Shown here in pieces: positions 17,673 to 26,210 of a stretch of 64,000 nucleotides of DNA. Made by a program: the position numbers and the translations under genes. This DNA is from JAWLHK01 sp041690355 [NCBI: bacterium] (GTDB lineage Bacteria; J088; JAWLBW01). The DNA is taken from NCBI GenBank assembly GCA_041690355.1, contig JAWLHK010000006.1:62001-126000 (forward strand). The letters run 5' to 3'. How positions within the stretch are numbered: position 1 is the stretch's first letter; every line of letters begins with the position of its first letter. Below the pieces are notes generated by a model. The model worked only from the letters and a program-made list of their open reading frames with translations. It was not told the DNA's origin and made no database searches.

Positions 17673-18560
17673 ATGCCTGCCGCGACGGCAGACGAGATTC
17701 GGTTGTCGGCGCCCGACGGCTGGGTGCTCGGCATGCGTGTTTTCCGTCCCGCGGGGGCGCCGCGCGGGGCGCTGCTGTGCGGTCACGCCATGATGACCGA
17801 CGGCGCGTATTTCGACCGGCCCCGCGGAGGCGGTTTCGCCTCCTGGATGGCGGCGCGGGGCTGGTCGGTCTACGTGCCCGACTTTCGCGGGCACGGCCGC
17901 AGCGGCCCGCGGGCCGACGAGGGGGCGCGCTGGACATTCGATGACCTTGTGCTTCACGACTGGCCGGCCCTGCGCCGCGCCGCTGCGGAAGATGCCGGCG
18001 TTCCGGACGCAGATCTGTGCGTACTCGGCCACAGCCTGGGCGGTCTCGTCACCGCCGCCGACGCCGCCCGCCACGGCTTCCGTGGCCGGCGCACGATTTT
18101 TTTGACGACTAATGTGTGGAACGTGAGCGCTCTCGGCCTGGACCGTGAAGGGCTGCGCGCGCGCGCCGTGCGCTCACTCATGCGCTTGTTGACCACCGGG
18201 GGCCGCCCGTTGCCCGTGCGCCGGCTTCGCTTCGGCAATCATGACGAGGCCGCGCCGTATGTCCGCCAGATTACGACCTGGTGGCAGAACGGCTCTTTCC
18301 GTTCCCTCGACGGCCTCGACTATGCCTCGGCGCTCGAGGGGTGGAACCGTGACGCCGTAGCCGTGGCCGGTACGGGCGACTGGATGTGCCCGCCCGGGGC
18401 CGCCGGCGCGTTCACGGGCGGCCGGATTCCGCTTCATGTCGAAGGCCGTCGCTCGGGGCTTTCCTTCGACCCCGATCACTTCCAGCTTCTCACCCGCGAA
18501 GCCGGAAACCCCTTCCAGCAGCGGGTGCTTCGGTTTCTCGAAACCGGTACCTGGGCCTGA
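17673..18560 (+). CDS. Alpha/beta hydrolase
   Basis: 295 residues without a signal peptide. The nucleophile elbow GHSLGG is near residue 114. An oxyanion region GHAMMTDG is near 38, FRGHGRSGPR near 72, and a C-terminal histidine lies in FDPDHFQ near 272. An acid in AGTGDWMCPPG near 231 fits the third catalytic residue. It resembles serine aminopeptidase S33/lysophospholipase-type hydrolases. It follows the MshEN protein by one base, so the two are translated together. Confidence 0.82.
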   Translation: MPAATADEIRLSAPDGWVLGMRVFRPAGAPRGALLCGHAMMTDGAYFDRPRGGGFASWMAARGWSVYVPDFRGHGRSGPRADEGARWTFDDLVLHDWPALRRAAAEDAGVPDADLCVLGHSLGGLVTAADAARHGFRGRRTIFLTTNVWNVSALGLDREGLRARAVRSLMRLLTTGGRPLPVRRLRFGNHDEAAPYVRQITTWWQNGSFRSLDGLDYASALEGWNRDAVAVAGTGDWMCPPGAAGAFTGGRIPLHVEGRRSGLSFDPDHFQLLTREAGNPFQQRVLRFLETGTWA

Positions 18561-18586
18561 CCGGCCTGCGCCCTGCTTTCGAGCGC

Positions 18587-18620
18587 AAAAAAAAACAGGC
18601 CTCTCCGCAGAGAGGCCTGT
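18587..18620 (-). terminator. Rho-independent terminator between convergent genes
   Basis: ACAGGCCTCTC (18595-18605) pairs with GAGAGGCCTGT (18610-18620) around a 4-base loop. On the minus strand it is followed by nine T, so it ends the lipoprotein gene at 18634. On the plus strand it lies just past the hydrolase and could slow that transcript too. Confidence 0.9.
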
Positions 18621-18633
18621 TCGTGAAGAACAA

Positions 18634-20139
18634 TCAGTCTTCCTGTTCTTCCGCGTGGCTCGCGTGCGCGTCGTCGACCGGGTTCCCCGCTTCGTCGAGC
18701 ACCTGCACCCGCCGGTTCTCGATGATCAGGTTGCGGCGGATCGGCTTGGCGCCGGGGCGCAACACGACGAGGCGCCCGAAGCCGTCTCCGTTCGGGTGAA
18801 GAACGATCTGGAGGCCCGCCTGCGGATTGCCGTCGTTGCCGAAGCGCAGCGTCCTCAGATTGAGCACGCCCTGGCTGTACACCGCGCGTACGAGCGCCTT
18901 GCCGCCATCGGCAAGCGTGCGCTCGCCGTTCACGGATGCAGCGCCGCTCGAGCGCACTTCCTGCAGATCGATTGTGTGTCCCCGATACGTAGTGCCGGAC
19001 AGGTGGAAGACCCGGGCCTCGACGCGCGGCATCGCATCGCACGCGAGCGGGCTCTCCTGGGTACGCGTCAGGCTGCGCGTGAGCACCGTTCCGTCACGCA
19101 GCGTGAGCGTACCGTCGAGCGACGTCGTGAGGCCATCCTTGACGATCTCGACCGCTTCGGAGACCGGCGCGGTCGCGAGCGTCAGCGAGTCGGGAAAGTC
19201 GCGGTCGATCGACACGGTTCCCGTGTCGTCGAGGCGGCAGAGCGGAGTGCCCTGGAGATCGAAGGCGAAGGCCCCCACGCCGTGAAAGCCGAGACGGCCG
19301 GCATGGTCCCATCCGCCCGACAGGGTATCGGCGGTCACGTCGTAGGCGAGCGTGCGCACGATGCTGTCTGTGGTGCCGTCAGAGAAGGTCACGACGCGGG
19401 ACGCATGTCCGCTGGTGTCGGTCGTGTCCGGGGCGGCAAAAAGGCGTCCGGCGTCGACGGCTGTCACGTTCACGCGTCCGTCGGGACGGGCCGGAAAGCC
19501 GGTCGTCGAAGAGCCCGCATCGACCACGTACCATTCGCCCCGGTGCGTGCTCCAGACCCGGTAGCCCGTGGTCACGACCGCCGTATCGTCGAGGGGAAGA
19601 TCCGAGTCTTCGCTGGCCCGAGCGAACGTGTGCGTAATCGTGTAGTCGGCCCGAACGTAGGCAGGTCCGGCGCTCGTCAGGTCGAGATCGCCCTCGCCGC
19701 CGGCCATCGCGTCGGTGATGGCGCTGTGGTAGTGAAAGGTCGTCTTCCAGGCGTGCGTGCCCAAGGGATTGTCGCGGTGATCGTTCAGTGTGCGCGATGC
19801 CGAGGCCGTCTTTACCCGGCAGGGGGCCGTGTCGCAGCCGTAGTACTCCTTTTCGACGTTCAGGCCGCCATCGCCGGGCGCGGCCGCCAGAGCGCCGTCT
19901 AGAGAACCGGGCGGTGCCAGGGCGGCCGGATCGTTTTCGCCCTCGCCGTTGGATTCGGTCTCTTCATCGAGCCCGATCAGGTCGAAGGTTTCGAGCGCAA
20001 GATCGGCCTGCTCGACGGCCAGGGATGCCGCGAACGCGTCCGCCTCTTCGTTTGCCTCATCGAGGACGTTTTGAAGCGGACCGCAGGCAGGCGTCAGCAG
20101 CACGAGCGCGGCGGCGATGGAAAGAAGGGATGGTTTCAT
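18634..20139 (-). CDS. Large putative lipoprotein of unknown function
   Basis: 501 residues from the ATG at 20139, with a lipobox LTPACG (Cys19) and AAGGAGT before the start. After an acidic linker (about 55-90) comes a long region of short beta-strand-like segments with many Asp, Gly and Thr (for example GRVNVTAVDAG, TLTLRDGTVLTRSLTRT), which suggests a secreted beta-rich fold. I see only scattered cysteines and no catalytic motif. It is a single gene with its own terminator. It resembles in style the lipoprotein at 54170-55387, but I cannot align them by eye. Confidence 0.72.
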   Translation of the reverse strand: MKPSLLSIAAALVLLTPACGPLQNVLDEANEEADAFAASLAVEQADLALETFDLIGLDEETESNGEGENDPAALAPPGSLDGALAAAPGDGGLNVEKEYYGCDTAPCRVKTASASRTLNDHRDNPLGTHAWKTTFHYHSAITDAMAGGEGDLDLTSAGPAYVRADYTITHTFARASEDSDLPLDDTAVVTTGYRVWSTHRGEWYVVDAGSSTTGFPARPDGRVNVTAVDAGRLFAAPDTTDTSGHASRVVTFSDGTTDSIVRTLAYDVTADTLSGGWDHAGRLGFHGVGAFAFDLQGTPLCRLDDTGTVSIDRDFPDSLTLATAPVSEAVEIVKDGLTTSLDGTLTLRDGTVLTRSLTRTQESPLACDAMPRVEARVFHLSGTTYRGHTIDLQEVRSSGAASVNGERTLADGGKALVRAVYSQGVLNLRTLRFGNDGNPQAGLQIVLHPNGDGFGRLVVLRPGAKPIRRNLIIENRRVQVLDEAGNPVDDAHASHAEEQED

Positions 20140-20366
20140 GGAAAGGACTCCTTGGAAAGATTCAGTCGGTGACCAGGAAAGCAACAGGCGTGCCAGACCG
20201 TCGCCGGTCGTCCCGTCCCGGGCCGTGGTGCGGTTGCGTGATCCGGCGCACAGCGCAGGGTGCGGCCGCAGTACAGGCGGTATGACGGGCGTGTCAGTGC
20301 CGGATAGGTCACCCGCATGTCTCCGATAAATAACACTAAAATGATCGGGGATTGCTGCTTAAATAC

Positions 20367-20395
20367 TTGCGGCAAAGTCGGAATTCCGATATTCT
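20367..20395 (+). promoter_or_regulatory. Promoter of the siroheme reductase operon with a palindrome in the spacer
   Basis: TTGCGG (20367-20372), a 17-base spacer and TATTCT (20390-20395). The 12-base perfect palindrome TCGGAATTCCGA occupies 20378-20389, exactly between the two boxes, so a bound regulator would block or remodel polymerase. The rest of 20140-20366 shows nothing clear. Confidence 0.55.
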
Positions 20396-20415
20396 GGGTC
20401 TGAATACAGGGACCA

Positions 20416-20430
20416 ATACACGATGTGTAT
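20416..20430 (+). promoter_or_regulatory. Second palindrome in the leader of the siroheme reductase
   Basis: ATACAC-GAT-GTGTAT is a perfect 6-3-6 inverted repeat about 20 bases past the -10 box. GTCGGAAT occurs both in the promoter spacer (20377) and just after this palindrome (20432). Likely an operator; the regulator is unknown. Confidence 0.5.
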
Positions 20431-20461
20431 GGTCGGAATACGAGCGGAAACGGACACAGCC

Positions 20462-22123
20462 ATGGCCATTCTCGAAATCGAAGAACGCAATCGACTCCTC
20501 GCCGAGCAGACCAATGAACTTGAAGGGCTCATTGCCCAGTACCGTCGCGGCGAGATCACGGGCGAAGAGCTGCGCTACAAGCGCCTGAGCACCGGTCTTT
20601 ACGCGCAGCTGCCGCATGTAAAGCACATGCAGCGCACCAAGACGACCGGCGGATTTCTAACGGCGGGCCAGCTCGAAATCATGGCCGAGATTGCCGAGAC
20701 GTGGGGGCGCGGCATCGGCCACGTTACGACGCGCCAGAACTTCCAGTTCCACTTTCTAGAGCTCGAAGATACGATTCCGCTGCAGCGCCTGCTTCAGGCC
20801 GAAGACATGAACACGCGTGCCGCCTGCGGACACAGCGTGCGCACGATGACGGCGAGCCACCTGGCAGGGATCGATCCGGACGAGGTCTTCGATATCAGCC
20901 CCTATCCGCTGGCGGCGACCGAGTATTTTCTCTTTCACCCGCAGAACCTCAAACTGGCCCGCAAGTTCAAGATTGCCTTCGAGGGGGGGCCGCGCGATCT
21001 GGCGAAGCTGCGCCTGCACGAGATCGGCATCTACGCGACCCTGAAGGACGGTCAGGAAGGCTGGCGCCTCTACTGCGCCGGGGGCACGGGCTCGTTTCCG
21101 CACGCGGCGCGGCTCGCCTACGAGTTCGTGCCCAAGGACGATCTGCTCATCGCCATGGACGCACTCGTCTGGCTGTTCTATGACACGGGCAACCGGAAGA
21201 ATCTCAAGAAGGCCCGTTTCAAGTTCGTCGTGCAGACCCTCGGCGCCGAGGAGTTCGACCGCCGCACGCGGGAATATTTCGAGAAGGTCGAAGCCGAACG
21301 CGGCGACGATCTGCGCCGCCAGCTGACCAAGTGGATCTCCGAACGGTGGCGCCCCGAATCGGGTCCCGAGCGGTCGGGGGGAACGCCGAAGAGCCGGCAC
21401 TCCGGCTTCGAGCGCTGGCTGAAGACGAACACGGGCGAACAGAAGCAGAAGGGGTACCACTGGGTCACCGTGAAGCTGCCGCTCGGCGACATCACCGCCC
21501 CCCAGATGCGGGCGCTTGCCGGTATCGCCCGCGAGTACGGCAATGGTAACGTGCGCACGGCCATCGCCCAGAACATGATCGTACCCTTCGTGCCGTACGA
21601 GAACCTGGGCAGGGTCTACGATGCGCTGCTCGCCATCAACCTGGCCGAGGCCGGCGCCTTCGGCATCAGCGACGTGACGAGCTGCCCCGGGGCAGACTAC
21701 TGCGACCTGGCGGTGACCAAGAGCATGGGGGTGGCCGGCCGCATCCGCGCGCATCTGCTCCCGCTGGGCGATCGGTACGACCACCTGGGGCATTTCGAAA
21801 TCAAGGTTTCGGGCTGCCCGAACGGTTGCGGCCAGCATCACGTCGGCGACATCGGCATGACGGGCATGATGGTCAAGACCGAAGAAGGAGAGAAGCCGCA
21901 CTTCGCGCTCATGCTCGGCGGCGGGGGCGTCGAAGCCGATTACCAGGTCGGTCAGCGGGTGACCGGCAAATATCCCGAAGAAGCGGCTCCGCATCTCGTC
22001 GCCGCGCTGGTAGAATATTATCTTGCCCGGCGCGACGGCGAAGGTGAATCGTTCAAGCAGTTCGTGCGCCGTGTCGGCCCCAAACAGATTCACGAAGAAG
22101 CGCTCACCGGCCTGGCGGTCTGA
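20462..22123 (+). CDS. Siroheme [4Fe-4S] sulfite/nitrite reductase
   Basis: A 553-residue one-chain ferredoxin-type reductase that makes sulfide from sulfite, or ammonia from nitrite, by six-electron transfer. The siroheme/cluster motif is complete: C408-x5-C414 (TSCPGADYC) and C452-x3-C456 (SGCPNGC). The two-fold ferrodoxin-like half repeats are visible at RQNFQFHFL and AQNMIVPFV. Sulfite is favoured as substrate because the next gene, 20 bases downstream, is a sulfur-handling rhodanese-E1 fusion, but nitrite cannot be excluded. The ATG at 20462 matches the family start better than the in-frame ATGs upstream. Confidence 0.9.
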   Translation: MAILEIEERNRLLAEQTNELEGLIAQYRRGEITGEELRYKRLSTGLYAQLPHVKHMQRTKTTGGFLTAGQLEIMAEIAETWGRGIGHVTTRQNFQFHFLELEDTIPLQRLLQAEDMNTRAACGHSVRTMTASHLAGIDPDEVFDISPYPLAATEYFLFHPQNLKLARKFKIAFEGGPRDLAKLRLHEIGIYATLKDGQEGWRLYCAGGTGSFPHAARLAYEFVPKDDLLIAMDALVWLFYDTGNRKNLKKARFKFVVQTLGAEEFDRRTREYFEKVEAERGDDLRRQLTKWISERWRPESGPERSGGTPKSRHSGFERWLKTNTGEQKQKGYHWVTVKLPLGDITAPQMRALAGIAREYGNGNVRTAIAQNMIVPFVPYENLGRVYDALLAINLAEAGAFGISDVTSCPGADYCDLAVTKSMGVAGRIRAHLLPLGDRYDHLGHFEIKVSGCPNGCGQHHVGDIGMTGMMVKTEEGEKPHFALMLGGGGVEADYQVGQRVTGKYPEEAAPHLVAALVEYYLARRDGEGESFKQFVRRVGPKQIHEEALTGLAV

Positions 22124-22143
22124 GCGCGGGTTAAGGAATGTTT

Positions 22144-23304
22144 ATGAATTCATCGCAGTTGCTCCAGCAGATCAAAAACCAGATTCGGGAGATTTCGCCC
22201 GAAGACACGCACGCGCGCATCGAGCGCCGCGACGACGTGGCTATCATCGACGTCCGCGAGAAAGATGAAGTGTCCGGCGGGCTGATTCCCGGCGCCGTGC
22301 ACATCCCGCGCGGGTTTCTCGAGCTGCGCATCGAAGACGTCGTGTCCGATCGCGGCAAGGACATCATCCTCTACTGTGCGGGCGGCGTGCGCTCGGCCTA
22401 TGCCGCGAAGACGCTCGCCGACCTCGGCTACACGAAGGTCGAGAGCATGGAAGGCGGCTTTGCGCGCTGGAAGCAGAAGGGATACCGCTTCGACATGCCG
22501 CGTTCGCTGACGCCCGATCAGCGCAGCCGCTACAGCCGGCACACGCTGCTCCCCGAAGTGGGTGAGAAGGGGCAGCTGCGCCTGCTCGACAGCAAGGTGC
22601 TCATGCTCGGGGCCGGCGGCCTCGGGTCGCCCGCGGCGCTCTACCTGGCGGCAGCCGGGGTGGGCACCATCGGCATCATCGACGACGATCTGGTCGACGC
22701 TTCGAACCTGCAGCGGCAGATTCTGCACAACACCGATCGGGTCGGCATGCCCAAGGTCGAGAGCGCCCGCGAGACGCTCACCAAGCTCAATCCCGACATC
22801 AAGATCGTCGCGTATCAGGAGCGGCTCTCGTCGGAGAACATCAACCGCATTCTCGATGACGGGTGGGAGGTCATTCTCGACGGTCTCGACAATTTCGCGA
22901 CCCGCTACCTGGTCAACGACGCTTCGGTCTGGCGGGGAATTCCGGTCGTGCACGGCTCCATTTTCCGCTTCGAGGGGCAGGTGACGACGCTGATTCCACA
23001 CCAGGGCCCCTGCTATCGCTGCCTCTATCCCGAGCCGCCCCCGCCGGGAATGGCGCCGTCGTGCTCCGAGGCGGGCGTGCTGGGCGTTCTGCCGGGCATC
23101 GTGGGCACGCTCGAAGCCATCGAGGTCATCAAGCTTCTGCTCGGGCGCGGCGAGCCGCTTGCCGGCCGCCTGCTGCTCTATGACGCCTTGAAGACGAAGT
23201 TCCGTGAAGTCAAGGTCCGTCGCGACGAGAACTGCGCCGTCTGCGGCAACAATCCGACCATCACGGAGCTCATCGACTACGAAGCCTTCTGCGCGCTGGC
23301 CTGA
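22144..23304 (+). CDS. Rhodanese - MoeB/ThiF-type adenylyltransferase fusion
   Basis: 386 residues with two domains in the reverse of the common MOCS3/MoeZ order. Residues about 15-115 are a rhodanese with active loop CAGGVRS near 81. Residues about 125-385 are an E1-like domain with the ATP-binding LGAGGLGSPAALYLAAAGVG stretch near 155 and Zn cysteines CYRC and CAVC. Such proteins adenylate the C-terminus of a ubiquitin-like sulfur carrier and give it sulfur. AAGGA is spaced 6 bases from the ATG at 22144 and touches the ATG at 22138, so the former is preferred. Carrier protein not seen nearby. Confidence 0.9.
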   Translation: MNSSQLLQQIKNQIREISPEDTHARIERRDDVAIIDVREKDEVSGGLIPGAVHIPRGFLELRIEDVVSDRGKDIILYCAGGVRSAYAAKTLADLGYTKVESMEGGFARWKQKGYRFDMPRSLTPDQRSRYSRHTLLPEVGEKGQLRLLDSKVLMLGAGGLGSPAALYLAAAGVGTIGIIDDDLVDASNLQRQILHNTDRVGMPKVESARETLTKLNPDIKIVAYQERLSSENINRILDDGWEVILDGLDNFATRYLVNDASVWRGIPVVHGSIFRFEGQVTTLIPHQGPCYRCLYPEPPPPGMAPSCSEAGVLGVLPGIVGTLEAIEVIKLLLGRGEPLAGRLLLYDALKTKFREVKVRRDENCAVCGNNPTITELIDYEAFCALA

Positions 23305-23326
23305 GCGGCGCGGACTGCTCGTTCAG

Positions 23327-23358
23327 AAAGGCGTCTCCCGGTGGGAGACGCCTTTTTT
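23327..23358 (+). terminator. Rho-independent terminator of the sulfur operon
   Basis: AAAGGCGTCTCCC pairs with GGGAGACGCCTTT around a short loop and runs into six T (23353-23358). It lies 23 bases past the rhodanese-E1 gene. Confidence 0.92.
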
Positions 23359-23517
23359 CGTGAGGGCTCGCCCGAACCGGCCGCAAACGCGCCTGTTCGC
23401 AGCCAGCGATCCCGCGTGCCGGTGCGACCGGGCCGGGCGGCTGTCGCGGGGCGGCTCGCGCTCGCCGGCGCGGCAGAATCCGTGGCACAGTAAGGGCGTG
23501 AAGGGGGGTGTAGCAGG

Positions 23518-23718
23518 ATGGGCCGCACGTATCGCATGAAGGTCTGCGTCGATCACGACCGCATGGCGCAGATCAGGCTCCCGGACGACATTCAGCCCGG
23601 CGAGCATGAGATGGAGATCTCCATGGATCAGCTCCGCGACCGTGAATATCCGCCGCCGAACATGAGCGACTGGTATTCAGAGCTTATCTACGATCGCGAC
23701 GATCTGTGGGGGCGTTGA
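23518..23718 (+). CDS. Small hypothetical protein
   Basis: 66 residues, acidic, with the start MGRTYRMKVCVDHDRM and a Pro/Asp-rich end. AAGGGGGG stands 9 bases before the ATG. The N-terminal strand pattern followed by LPDDIQPGEHEMEI looks like small beta-rich antitoxin-type proteins, but there is no toxin gene next to it, so this is weak. It stands alone between the sulfur operon terminator and a convergent helicase gene. Confidence 0.55.
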   Translation: MGRTYRMKVCVDHDRMAQIRLPDDIQPGEHEMEISMDQLRDREYPPPNMSDWYSELIYDRDDLWGR

Positions 23719-23768
23719 CCGCACACGGGCGGCCGGCATGACCGGTCGCCCGTTTCGCTCGTCGGCCT

Positions 23769-25571
23769 TCAGCGCACCGGCTGAATGGGGATGCGCTTTC
23801 CGGAGAACGACAGCTTCGGCTTCTTGAGCAACGCGCCGGCCGCCTGGGCGCGCACGTCGACGAAGGTGTAGTTCGTCTGGATGTCGATGCGCCCGAAGTC
23901 TGAACCCTGCAGCCCCAGCTCGCGGCAGAGCACCTGGATGATGACCCCCGGGGTCACCCGCTGGCGCGTGCCGACCGGCAGGCGGAATTTTTCCATCCCG
24001 GCTTCCTTGCGCGGTTCGCGATGCGCGCCCGGTTTGCGAGCCGGGACCTCGTCGCGCCCGCGCGGACCTCGTTCGAAGCGTCCTTCGCGGCTTTCGCGGC
24101 GCCCGGCTTCGGGGCGCGCCTCAGCCTTCATGGCCCTGACGTCGTAAACCTTGGGCTGACCCGCCAGTACGCGCTGCAGCAGGCGCGCCATGATCTCGAC
24201 GCCGTCGGTGCCCGCGTGCAGTTCCGCCGCAAGCTCTCGAAGTGCCTCCGGAGCCTCTGCCTGTCCGTCACTGCGGAGTTCTTCGGTCAGGCGCGCAATC
24301 CGGGCCCGTTGGATCTGCTCGACGAGCGGAACGACCTTCCACTCGACCTGGAGGTTGCCCGCGTGGGCCAGTCGGTTCGCCTTGTAGCGGTCGGCGTCGG
24401 AGACGAACAGCAGCGAGACCCCCGAAGCGCCGGCGCGGCCGGTACGCCCGCTGCGGTGAATGTAGGTGGCCATGCTCCCCGGCAGGCTGAAGTGGACGAC
24501 GTGCGAGATTCCCTGCACGTCGATGCCGCGTGCGGCCACGTCGGTGGCGACGAGAATCGGCGTGCGCCCGCTGCGGAACGCTTCCATGGCGTGCGTGCGC
24601 TGATCCTGGCTCAGGTCGCCGTTCAGGAACGTGGCCGGAAAGCCGTCTTCGGTCAGTCGCAGGGCAAGCTCCTGTGACTCCTGCCGCGTCCGCGTGAAGA
24701 TGAGCACCCGCTCGACGGTCTCGAAGGCGAGCACGTTGGCGAGCGCGCCGTAGCGGTCTGCGTTGCGCACGGGATAGAAGACATGGCGGATGTCGACGTG
24801 GGCCGCCGAGGCGCGCTCGGTCTCGACGGTCACCGGCTCGCGCAGGTAGGTGTCGATGACCCGGCGCATCGCGGGGGGAATGGTGGCCGAAAAGAGCAGC
24901 CGCTGGCCTTCGTCGGGAAACTGCTCGAGAATGCGCTGGATGTCTTCGAGAAAGCCCATGTCGAGCATCTCGTCGCCTTCGTCGAGGACGATGGCGCGCG
25001 CGTCGGCCAGCGAAAGCGTGCCGCGCTCGAGGTGATCGAGCAGGCGCCCGGGGGTGCCGACCACGATGTGGGAGCGCTTGAGGGCGCGAATCTGGTCGCG
25101 CATCGAGGCCCCGCCGATGACGGGCGTGATGCCGAGGCGGTACCAGGCGGCGACGTCGTCGAGTTCGCGGGCCACCTGCACGGCGAGCTCGCGCGTCGGC
25201 GTGAGTACGAGCAGCTGCGGAGCCATGACGGCCCCGTCGAGGCGTTGCAGCAGGGGCAGGCCGAAGGCGAGCGTTTTTCCCGACCCGGTGCGCGACCGGG
25301 CCAGGATGTCGGCGCCGTCGGCGGCCGGCGCGAACACACGCGCCTGAATGGGGGTCGGCGCGTTCACCCCCCGCTTGGCGAGCAGGGCGATGACCGGCTC
25401 GGGGAGACCGAGATCGGCAAAAGAAGTTTCGGCCGCGGGGGGGGCTTCCGGCGCAAGGGGCGACTCCGCATCCGGGTCGGCGGCGGACTTCAGGGTCCGG
25501 GGGCCAGGGGCGGTTCGCGCTTTCGGATTCGATTTCGCGAGTGATTTCTTGGTTGTCTTCGTGGGTGACAT
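23769..25571 (-). CDS. DEAD-box RNA helicase with DbpA-type RNA-binding domain
   Basis: A 600-residue ATP-dependent RNA helicase. After a basic, low-complexity N-terminus (1-48) come the Q motif PTPIQ (72-76), Walker A SRTGSGKT (93-100), motif Ib TPGR, motif II DEGD (197-200) in place of DEAD, SAT (228-230), and HRSGRTGRAG near 367. A charged linker (about 475-525) leads to the DbpA RNA-binding domain (about 530-600), which in DbpA binds 23S rRNA hairpin 92. A role in ribosome assembly or cold adaptation is likely. The RRM protein gene lies just upstream on the same strand. Confidence 0.9.
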   Translation of the reverse strand: MSPTKTTKKSLAKSNPKARTAPGPRTLKSAADPDAESPLAPEAPPAAETSFADLGLPEPVIALLAKRGVNAPTPIQARVFAPAADGADILARSRTGSGKTLAFGLPLLQRLDGAVMAPQLLVLTPTRELAVQVARELDDVAAWYRLGITPVIGGASMRDQIRALKRSHIVVGTPGRLLDHLERGTLSLADARAIVLDEGDEMLDMGFLEDIQRILEQFPDEGQRLLFSATIPPAMRRVIDTYLREPVTVETERASAAHVDIRHVFYPVRNADRYGALANVLAFETVERVLIFTRTRQESQELALRLTEDGFPATFLNGDLSQDQRTHAMEAFRSGRTPILVATDVAARGIDVQGISHVVHFSLPGSMATYIHRSGRTGRAGASGVSLLFVSDADRYKANRLAHAGNLQVEWKVVPLVEQIQRARIARLTEELRSDGQAEAPEALRELAAELHAGTDGVEIMARLLQRVLAGQPKVYDVRAMKAEARPEAGRRESREGRFERGPRGRDEVPARKPGAHREPRKEAGMEKFRLPVGTRQRVTPGVIIQVLCRELGLQGSDFGRIDIQTNYTFVDVRAQAAGALLKKPKLSFSGKRIPIQPVR

Positions 25572-25700
25572 GGGGTGATCCTCTGGTTTGCATCCGCCTG
25601 CGGGCGTTGCCGGTCCGTCCGGAAGTGGACGGCACGATCGGGATCACGCGACGAAGGAACAGTGCCGGGCGGTGGCCGTCAGCCACAGCCGAAAACGATC

Positions 25701-25706
25701 ATTATA
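25701..25706 (-). promoter_or_regulatory. -10 element upstream of the helicase gene
   Basis: A perfect TATAAT on the minus strand, with no good -35. A start near 25694 would give a leader of about 120 bases. The rest of 25572-25898 holds the RRM gene terminator and a GC-rich imperfect inverted repeat (CCTCCC ... GGGGAGGGG near 25757-25777) of unknown meaning. Confidence 0.45.
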
Positions 25707-25837
25707 CCGCGCCGCGCGCGCAGACGCTTGGACCGGAGAAGTCGCCGCGGCGCCCCTCCCGGTAGAGCGGGGGAGGGGGGCGGCCTCCAGCCTTCTCCCG
25801 GCGGGCGTCGGACGGGGAAGGCGAGCCCCGGCAACAG

Positions 25838-25875
25838 CAAAAAAAAGGCCGGCGCGCAGAAGCACGCCGGCCTTG
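25838..25875 (-). terminator. Rho-independent terminator after the RRM protein gene
   Basis: AAGGCCGGCG (25845-25854) pairs with CGCCGGCCTT (25865-25874). On the minus strand it is followed by eight T. It lies 24 bases past the RRM gene stop codon. Confidence 0.9.
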
Positions 25876-25898
25876 AAGCTTCGAGTGTGGGCGCTCGC

Positions 25899-26210
25899 TT
25901 AGTAACGCTCGCGACGGCCGCCGCCGTTGCGGTCGCCGCGGCCGCGTCCGCCGCCGAAACCGCCCCCGTTGTCAGACTTGGGTCGAGCTTCATTGACGGT
26001 CAGCGCGCGACCGCCGATGGTTTTCTGCGACATGGCTTCAATGGCTTCATCCCCCTGCGGGGTTTCGACAAAGCCGAAGCCGCGGCTGCGCTGGGTCATG
26101 CGGTCTTCGACGACCGAGGCGCTGTCAACCTGAAAACCGGCGTCTTCGAAAAGACGACGAAGACCTTCGCTGTCCATCGTGAAGGGAAGGTTACCGACGA
26201 AAAGTTTCAT
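25899..26210 (-). CDS. Glycine-rich RRM RNA-binding protein
   Basis: 103 residues: one RNA recognition motif with RNP2 LFVGNLPF (3-10) and RNP1 RGFGFVET (about 44-51), then a Gly/Arg-rich tail with RGRG and GGGRRER. Small bacterial RRM proteins of this plan are often cold-induced RNA chaperones. The start at 26210 is set by the RNP2 strand; GGAG precedes it. It is read from a promoter about 250 bases upstream and has its own terminator. Confidence 0.92.
   Translation of the reverse strand: MKLFVGNLPFTMDSEGLRRLFEDAGFQVDSASVVEDRMTQRSRGFGFVETPQGDEAIEAMSQKTIGGRALTVNEARPKSDNGGGFGGGRGRGDRNGGGRRERY

Noticed and set aside
25740-25800. REP/BIME-like element in the GC-rich inverted sequence before the helicase
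   Set aside because: The stem is imperfect and I see only one copy, so it cannot be called a repeat family.
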